From Anaerobacillus sp. (GTDB lineage Bacteria > Bacillota > Bacilli > Bacillales > Anaerobacillaceae), in assembly GCA_007118195.1 (NCBI GenBank), contig SKSA01000366.1, forward strand, positions 1-6,684: DNA of 6,684 nucleotides. Reading direction: 5' to 3'. A program made the position numbers and the translations under genes. The notes beneath the pieces were generated by a model. The model was not told the origin of the DNA and did no database searches. It saw only the letters and a program-made list of their open reading frames with translations. Shown piece after piece: positions 1-3,826 of the stretch (the stretch's first letter is position 1; the number at the start of each line of letters is the position of its first letter).

Positions 1-554
1 GCCTCAACAAAGGAATAAAGAAATGCAGGGGCACTGCCGGTAATTGCTGTTAAGTCGTGAACTTGTTCTTCCGTTAATTCTTCGTAATCACCAATCGCTG
101 TCAAAATCATTTCAATGACTTCTCTCTGTTCACTAGTTACGTAATGGCCACAAACGTATGTAGACATCGACGCTTGTAGTTGTGTAGCGGTGTTTGGCAT
201 GATCCAGCATACTGGAGTTCCTTCTGGTAAATGTCCTTCCATAAACGTAGTATCAATTCCAGCTGCAACGGTAATGAAAAGCTGTCTATTGATAATCGGT
301 GAAAGTTCTGCCAATAACTGTTCATGTACACTAGGTGGAACAGCAGAAATGATAACGTCAGCACGATCGACGACATCCCGCCAATCACTAGCATTATCAA
401 TTTCAAAACGCCTAGCAACTTTTTGTAAGCGCCACGCATCTGATTTATTAGTTACCGTAATTTCAATGTTCCTATCTTTTTGATCTACGAGTCCTGAAAT
501 AATCGCTTCTGCCATCCTTCCGGCACCGATCATTAAAATATGTATCGATTTCAT
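1..554 (-). CDS. proC: Pyrroline-5-carboxylate reductase, ProC family (N-terminal part, cut by window edge)
   Basis: Cytosolic enzyme of the P5C reductase family, which reduces 1-pyrroline-5-carboxylate to proline with NAD(P)H, the last step of proline synthesis. The 184 visible codons are open from ATG at 554 to the window edge. Seen: an N-terminal Rossmann beta-alpha unit with the nucleotide-binding motif IGAGRMAEAI (residues 9-18); a second beta strand ADVIISAVPP (65-74); ITVAAGID (94-101); the family motif MPNT (119-122); and ITGSAPAFLY (171-180), which matches the SGSGPAY-type segment that opens the all-helical dimerisation domain. The family's C-terminal signature lies outside the window. 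The start follows GGAAAGGA with an 11-base spacer. It lies 64 bases downstream of the DUF2515 gene on the same strand, with a hairpin covering the ribosome binding site. Bacillaceae carry several paralogues (ProG, ProH, ProI, ComER). The family is clear, but which paralogue this is cannot be settled from the N-terminal half alone. Confidence 0.9.
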   Translation of the reverse strand, partial: MKSIHILMIGAGRMAEAIISGLVDQKDRNIEITVTNKSDAWRLQKVARRFEIDNASDWRDVVDRADVIISAVPPSVHEQLLAELSPIINRQLFITVAAGIDTTFMEGHLPEGTPVCWIMPNTATQLQASMSTYVCGHYVTSEQREVIEMILTAIGDYEELTEEQVHDLTAITGSAPAFLYSFVE

Positions 555-565
555 TTGTTTCCACG

Positions 566-612
566 TCCTTTCCTTCACCTACAATACCAAAACAGGTCGG
601 TGAAAGAAAGGA
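566..612 (-). promoter_or_regulatory. Hairpin masking the proC ribosome binding site
   Basis: On the minus strand, TCCTTTCTTTCACC (612 to 599) can pair with GGTGAAGGAAAGGA (579 to 566). This gives 14 base pairs with a single G-U pair and a 19-base loop. The 3' arm contains the whole purine-rich Shine-Dalgarno region of proC (GGAAAGGA), which ends 11 bases before the ATG. No T-run follows the 3' arm, so it does not look like an intrinsic terminator. The pairing is seen directly; a role in controlling translation or in isolating proC from the upstream gene is inference. Confidence 0.5.
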
Positions 613-618
613 ATGTAG

Positions 619-1836
619 CTAGCCTTTAACGATTTTCATTGCGTCACTTGCAACCATCATTTTATGAACGTCTTGGCAATATTGCATCGTTAAGTCGAAT
701 GAAGCAGGGGTTACTGTTGTAGAAAAAAATGAAGTGATTTCATTGCCAGGTTGAAACCAATCTTCATTATCTGTAAACGTATGGCTCACGTCTTGCCAAA
801 CATCTACTAAAATAGGACTATGGGCGATAGGTTTTTTCGGACGACACGAAAGACTAGTCATATTCAGTTTCTCATGACTATTTTTTGTAAACATGTTAGT
901 CCAATAATCATTTCTCGATCCTGTATGTTGCATTTTCAATGTAAACTTAGAAATATCGTTATATAAATTTTCTATGCCAAATAATAAACAATATAATTTC
1001 TTCCCGATTTCAATCCGGTGCCGGATGTTGGCAAAGTCACTTACCGTAACACCAGCGAGTCTGGTTTGATTTTTACTAGTGACAAACGGAAAAAGAACGT
1101 ACGTAAACTGCAGCACATCTTGAAGTTTGAAAATGATATTATTGAGTACCTTTTCTTTATACGAAGGGTGCTGGACCACTCTTTTTTCAATATAGTGTTG
1201 CTCATTAATAATTAAGGCGACCGTCAGTAGTTGACTTTTTTTATGCTCAAAAAATTCGTTCCAAAACGGTCTCATAAATCTTGATACGTGTAATTTAGGC
1301 AGTAAGTAAAATAAATTTTTATTTCTTTTTTTACTAGCTTCATATAAAAGAAGCTGTGGATACGCATCATGGAAAATTAGCGCATTGGCTCGTTCTAAAA
1401 AAGAAAAGAAATCATTTTGAGCGTCGTTTGATAATACTTCTTTTAGAATACTTCCTTTTAAATCCGTCATATTCCAGCCGCCGTTTCTAGAAACGAGATG
1501 TGCCAAAAAGGACCAATGAATTTCGGGGTGTCTCTTGTAAAAATCAAAGTACGCTTTCGTTCTCGTTACATTGTTCCGATTTACTTTACTTGTTTTCTTG
1601 CGGATTTCAGCTACTAAACGGCGGTCCAATTGAGTTAACGGAATGGCATCATGCTTAAAATCACGGAGTTCATCTTCGATTGCTTTTAATGTATCTTCTT
1701 GAAAAGACAGCTCGTTCCAACGTATAACACTATTTTTTTCATATTGATTAGACTCGTGTGAATCTAGTAAAAACTCGTAACCTGCTTTCGGAAGCTTTAC
1801 GGCTTTTTTCATTAAGTTTTTAATTCCATCAAACAT
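619..1836 (-). CDS. DUF2515 family protein (YppC-like), function unknown
   Basis: A 405-residue protein that I recognise as DUF2515, the family of B. subtilis YppC, by the conserved block NRNNVTRTKAY (residues 86-96) followed by HPEIHWSFLAHLV (103-115) and SRNGGWNMTDLKG (116-128). The family has no established biochemical role that I know of. There is no signal peptide and no convincing membrane helix; the composition is rich in aromatic, Lys and Asn residues, so it is probably cytosolic. The C-terminal part contains a WQDVSHTF-like aromatic stretch without a recognised motif. The start at 1836 is preferred over the in-frame ATG seven codons upstream (1857). GGAGGGGG lies a few bases before the inner ATG and would fall inside the coding sequence if the outer one were used. 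It is transcribed towards proC, 64 bases away, and sits about 320 bases downstream of rarD. Confidence is high that the gene is real, good for the family, and nil for a specific function. Confidence 0.8.
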   Translation of the reverse strand: MFDGIKNLMKKAVKLPKAGYEFLLDSHESNQYEKNSVIRWNELSFQEDTLKAIEDELRDFKHDAIPLTQLDRRLVAEIRKKTSKVNRNNVTRTKAYFDFYKRHPEIHWSFLAHLVSRNGGWNMTDLKGSILKEVLSNDAQNDFFSFLERANALIFHDAYPQLLLYEASKKRNKNLFYLLPKLHVSRFMRPFWNEFFEHKKSQLLTVALIINEQHYIEKRVVQHPSYKEKVLNNIIFKLQDVLQFTYVLFPFVTSKNQTRLAGVTVSDFANIRHRIEIGKKLYCLLFGIENLYNDISKFTLKMQHTGSRNDYWTNMFTKNSHEKLNMTSLSCRPKKPIAHSPILVDVWQDVSHTFTDNEDWFQPGNEITSFFSTTVTPASFDLTMQYCQDVHKMMVASDAMKIVKG

Positions 1837-1840
1837 CGAA

Positions 1841-1848
1841 CCCCCTCC
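1841..1848 (-). promoter_or_regulatory. Ribosome binding site fixing the DUF2515 start
   Basis: GGAGGGGG on the minus strand, with the GGAGG core seven bases before ATG at 1836. It places the real start inside the longest open frame, which could otherwise begin at 1857. Confidence 0.75.
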
Positions 1849-1930
1849 ATAATTCAAACTATGAAAAAAGGGATCGGAAAGTTCATGGGCATTTAATATT
1901 CCTCTGCATACAATATTACGACAATTTTGA

Positions 1931-1976
1931 AAGGGGAGTGATCGATTTGAGGCAGTCTCTTTTGATATGTAGATAA
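1931..1976 (+). other. Possible nine-codon leader-like ORF with strong Shine-Dalgarno
   Basis: AAGGGGAG (1931-1938) lies eight bases before a TTG codon (1947) that opens the frame MRQSLLICR and stops at TAA (1974-1976), just before the right-hand part of a long palindrome. The arrangement of ribosome binding site, very short peptide and downstream stem resembles attenuator leaders. However, no gene follows on the plus strand: the next coding sequence, rarD, is antisense. Chance is a real possibility. Confidence 0.2.
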
Positions 1977-2059
1977 ATTTGTCGGTCGACTTTCTTGAAC
2001 AAGCCTCTTATATCGTTAGAAATACAGCGCAGTGAAAGAAATCGACCGACATTTACATA
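1966..2059. repeat. Large imperfect palindrome (about 94 bases), unknown element
   Basis: The core arms TGTCGGTCGA (1980-1989) and TCGACCGACA (2042-2051) are perfect 10-base inverted repeats. Inside them CTTTC (1990-1994) can pair with GAAAG (2034-2038), leaving a three-base bulge. Outside them TATGTA (1966-1971) faces TACATA (2054-2059) across unequal AT-rich spacers. About 39 bases form the apical loop. The GC-rich arms stand out from the AT-rich surroundings. It is not followed by a T-run on either strand, so a simple terminator is unlikely. It could be a small palindromic mobile element (REP/MITE-like), a structured RNA or a protein-binding site; the sequence alone does not decide. Confidence 0.5.
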
Positions 2060-2097
2060 CTAGATGGTGGCGGCAAGGTGACCGTCATGTGAGTTTA

Positions 2098-2145
2098 CCG
2101 TAATCTTATTTACGGAAAATGCTCGGTTTTCACTCTGCTGAAAAC
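2098..2145 (-). terminator. Two small hairpins after rarD, weak terminator candidate
   Basis: GTTTTCA (2126-2132) pairs with TGAAAAC (2139-2145) around six bases, and CCGTAA (2098-2103) pairs with TTACGG (2110-2115) around six bases. Both lie within 60 bases of the rarD stop codon. On the minus strand the first is followed, after a few bases, by ATTTT only, so neither has a proper U-tract. The position suits transcription termination; the structures are weak. Confidence 0.25.
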
Positions 2146-2156
2146 TCCTTTATACT

Positions 2157-3098
2157 TTAACTAGCTGGCCGGTTTTGCTTTTCGACCTTACTATACTGTA
2201 TCCGTTTATAAAGCTTTGATTTAGAAAACGTGTAAATGGCAAGAGCGAGCCAAATAAATGAAAAAGCAAGTAAATGAACACTGCTAAATGGTTCTCGGAA
2301 AAGGAAAATTCCGATAAATAGTGTAATCGTTGGGCCCAAATATTGTAAAAAGCCAATCATTGATAACGGGATGCGTCTAGCCGCAATGGCAAATAAAAGT
2401 AGTGGTACAGATGTTGCGACTCCTGCTCCTATTAATAAAGCGAAGGTTGCTAGTGATTGTACGTAAAAGGCCTCGCTTATCGTAGCATGAATCATCGTTA
2501 AGTAAATGAGTGCGATTGGTGTCACAAGCATCGTTTCTACTGCAAGACTAGTAAGGGCGCCAAATTCGACGACTTTTTTAATTGCGCCATAAAACGCGAA
2601 GCTAAATGCTAAAGCAAGGGATACGATCGGGACGCCACCAGTGTAAAATGCTAATATTGCTACTCCAAAGGTTGCTAGAAAAAATGCAATGGACTGCGAT
2701 CGTGTTAACTTTTCTTTAAATATAATCATCCCAAGCACTACGCTAACTAGTGGGTTAATATAATAACCGAGACTAGCTTCAACTAGCTGTTCATTAGCTA
2801 CTGACCAAATATAAGTAAACCAATTTACGCTAATAAAAATAGAAGCGAGTAACATGAAAAGAAGTTGCTTTTTTGATGAAAAAATCGTCCTTACATCCTT
2901 GAAAAAGGATTGCAATTTCCCTAAAGCTAGTAATATTACAAACATTAATACTAGTGACCATATAATTCTATGTGCAAGCACCTCATCAGCAGGTACGTGA
3001 TTCAGCAATTTCCAATATAGAGGAAATACCCCCCATAACATGTACGCGGCCAGTGCCGCTAATATCCCAATCCTTTGTTCGTCTAATTTCTGTCCCAT
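2157..3098 (-). CDS. rarD: RarD-type permease, EamA/DMT superfamily
   Basis: An integral cytoplasmic-membrane protein of the drug/metabolite transporter superfamily, RarD subfamily. RarD was named from E. coli as a chloramphenicol-sensitivity-related permease; the physiological substrate is not firmly known. Numbered from the start chosen here, it has 313 residues and about ten hydrophobic segments. RarD hallmarks seen: ILAALAAYMLWGVFPLYWKL (13-32); LAHRIIWSL (42-50); VNWFTYIWSVANEQLVEAS (about 90-108) followed by LGYYINPLVSVVLG; and, near the C-terminus, VATSVPLLLFAIAARRIPLS then GFLQYLGPT. The C-terminal tail is basic and likely cytosolic. An ATG 12 codons upstream (3134) gives a longer form, but it has no Shine-Dalgarno sequence, whereas GAGG lies eight bases before the ATG at 3098. 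The longer start remains possible and would add MDSKLNGIEAKT. It is divergent from the marR operon. Confidence 0.88.
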   Translation of the reverse strand: MGQKLDEQRIGILAALAAYMLWGVFPLYWKLLNHVPADEVLAHRIIWSLVLMFVILLALGKLQSFFKDVRTIFSSKKQLLFMLLASIFISVNWFTYIWSVANEQLVEASLGYYINPLVSVVLGMIIFKEKLTRSQSIAFFLATFGVAILAFYTGGVPIVSLALAFSFAFYGAIKKVVEFGALTSLAVETMLVTPIALIYLTMIHATISEAFYVQSLATFALLIGAGVATSVPLLLFAIAARRIPLSMIGFLQYLGPTITLFIGIFLFREPFSSVHLLAFSFIWLALAIYTFSKSKLYKRIQYSKVEKQNRPAS

Positions 3099-3106
3099 AG
3101 TTTTAG

Positions 3107-3110
3107 CCTC
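3107..3110 (-). promoter_or_regulatory. Ribosome binding site favouring the inner rarD start
   Basis: GAGG on the minus strand lies eight bases before ATG at 3098. The outer ATG at 3134 is preceded by CCCGTTAAAAT, which has no ribosome-binding complementarity. The core is only four bases, so the choice is a preference rather than a certainty. Confidence 0.45.
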
Positions 3111-3201
3111 GATTCCATTCAATTTACTATCCATATTTTAACGGGATAAAGGGAGATAGTAAATGAGAAAATTTCGGTAAACGAAAAAATACGAATTCCC
3201 C

Positions 3202-3231
3202 TTTACGAAACATTTGTTTTTAGTATATGAT
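3202..3231 (+). promoter_or_regulatory. Candidate sigma-A promoter of the marR-mmpL operon
   Basis: TTTACG (3202-3207) as -35 and TATGAT (3226-3231) as -10 are 18 bases apart. The -35 matches TTGACA at four of six positions and the -10 matches TATAAT at five of six. The -10 abuts the TAAAC/GTTTA inverted repeats, so a repressor bound there would block RNA polymerase. The transcript would have a leader of about 130 bases. Other AT-rich hexamers nearby (for example TATATA at 3310-3315) make the assignment tentative. Confidence 0.4.
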
Positions 3232-3284
3232 ATAAACTGTTTAGAGGGTAAACTAAGTGCGTTTTATCAAATGTAGTTTATATC
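3229..3284. promoter_or_regulatory. Inverted-repeat cluster, probable MarR operator
   Basis: TAAAC (3233-3237), GTTTA (3239-3243) and TAAAC (3249-3253) alternate in orientation. They form the near-palindrome TAAACTGTTTA and the spaced palindrome GTTTA-GAGGG-TAAAC. In addition GATATAAACT (3229-3238) is exactly inverted as AGTTTATATC (3275-3284). MarR dimers are known to bind AT-rich palindromes of 16-20 bases overlapping their own promoters, and this cluster overlaps the candidate -10 of the operon. The repeats are seen directly; the binding protein is inferred from the adjacent gene. A role for the divergent rarD gene is also possible. Confidence 0.5.
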
Positions 3285-3370
3285 CATTTTATTTTTAATT
3301 AAAAGAAAGTATATACGTTTGATTGTTGGGCTGATGTCTAGCTTTAAGTTTCATAATAAGGAGAAGTTCA

Positions 3371-3826
3371 ATGAACCAAGATCATTTAAAAGACTTAATT
3401 GAGCAGTATGCAAACGTTTATCTCTTTGCAACGAAAAAACTAGAAACTTTAATATCTGAAAAAGTGATCCCGATGTCGATGGAACAGTTCGGTATGCTTC
3501 GTTTTCTTCATAACTGTGGTGAATTAACGCCAAAAGAAATGGCAGAAAAGTGTGGAGTACATAAAAGTGCCATTACAGCTAAAGCTGCCCGCCTTGTAGA
3601 GAAAGGTTTGATTGAACGTAAAGAGCACCCGAACGATCGTCGTTACGTTTATTTAACGTTAACGAAAAAAGGAGAAGACATTTACATGCAATCGGAACAA
3701 GCGATGATTGAGTTTGTATCTAATTTTTTTGCGCAACTTGATGGAGAGGAAGTAGAAGTATTTTTGAAGGTGTATGGAAAAATAAACAAAATGATTGAAC
3801 AAAAAGAGGAGTATGACAAACAATGA
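3371..3826 (+). CDS. MarR family transcriptional regulator
   Basis: A 151-residue winged-helix DNA-binding protein of the MarR family, acting as a dimer and typically as a repressor that releases DNA on binding a small ligand or on oxidation. Seen: an N-terminal dimerisation helix; the DNA-binding domain from about residue 38 to 101, with helix-turn-helix LTPKEMAEKCGVHKSAITAK (52-71) and RLVEKGLIERK (74-84); the wing with the family's DRR motif (89-91) in NDRRYVYLTLT; and a C-terminal helix pair. Length is normal for the family. The start has AAGGAG seven bases upstream. Its stop overlaps the start of the MMPL gene by ATGA, implying translational coupling, and the gene order resembles B. subtilis ydgG-ydgH. 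It probably represses its own operon through the inverted repeats upstream. Cys49 and Cys61 flank the helix-turn-helix; they are not in the OhrR sensor position, so redox sensing is only a possibility. Confidence 0.93.
   Translation: MNQDHLKDLIEQYANVYLFATKKLETLISEKVIPMSMEQFGMLRFLHNCGELTPKEMAEKCGVHKSAITAKAARLVEKGLIERKEHPNDRRYVYLTLTKKGEDIYMQSEQAMIEFVSNFFAQLDGEEVEVFLKVYGKINKMIEQKEEYDKQ

Larger units (their letters stand above)
1837..2156. other. Gene-free region between rarD and the DUF2515 gene
   Basis: About 320 bases with no long reading frame on either strand. It holds, from left to right, the ribosome binding site of the DUF2515 gene, a forward nine-codon frame with a strong Shine-Dalgarno sequence (1931-1976), a large imperfect palindrome (1966-2059) and two small hairpins just past the end of rarD (2098-2145). 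I could not find a convincing sigma-A promoter for the DUF2515 gene. No riboswitch or T-box consensus was recognised. Confidence 0.6.

Noticed and set aside
190..483. Plus-strand 97-residue frame and an opposite-strand 100-residue frame (137-439) over the same stretch
   Set aside because: Both are shadows of the proC coding frame, which is open to the window edge and carries clear family motifs.
566..612. The gap hairpin as an intrinsic terminator of the DUF2515 gene
   Set aside because: The 3' arm is followed by ACGTGG rather than a U-tract, and it overlaps the proC ribosome binding site.
1837..1857. Upstream ATG as the start of the DUF2515 gene
   Set aside because: The strong GGAGGGGG site lies between this ATG and the next in-frame ATG, which it fits with normal spacing.
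1858..2156. Riboswitch or T-box leader
   Set aside because: No known consensus (T-box, SAM, lysine, guanine or similar) could be recognised, and the palindrome is not positioned as a leader close to a start codon.
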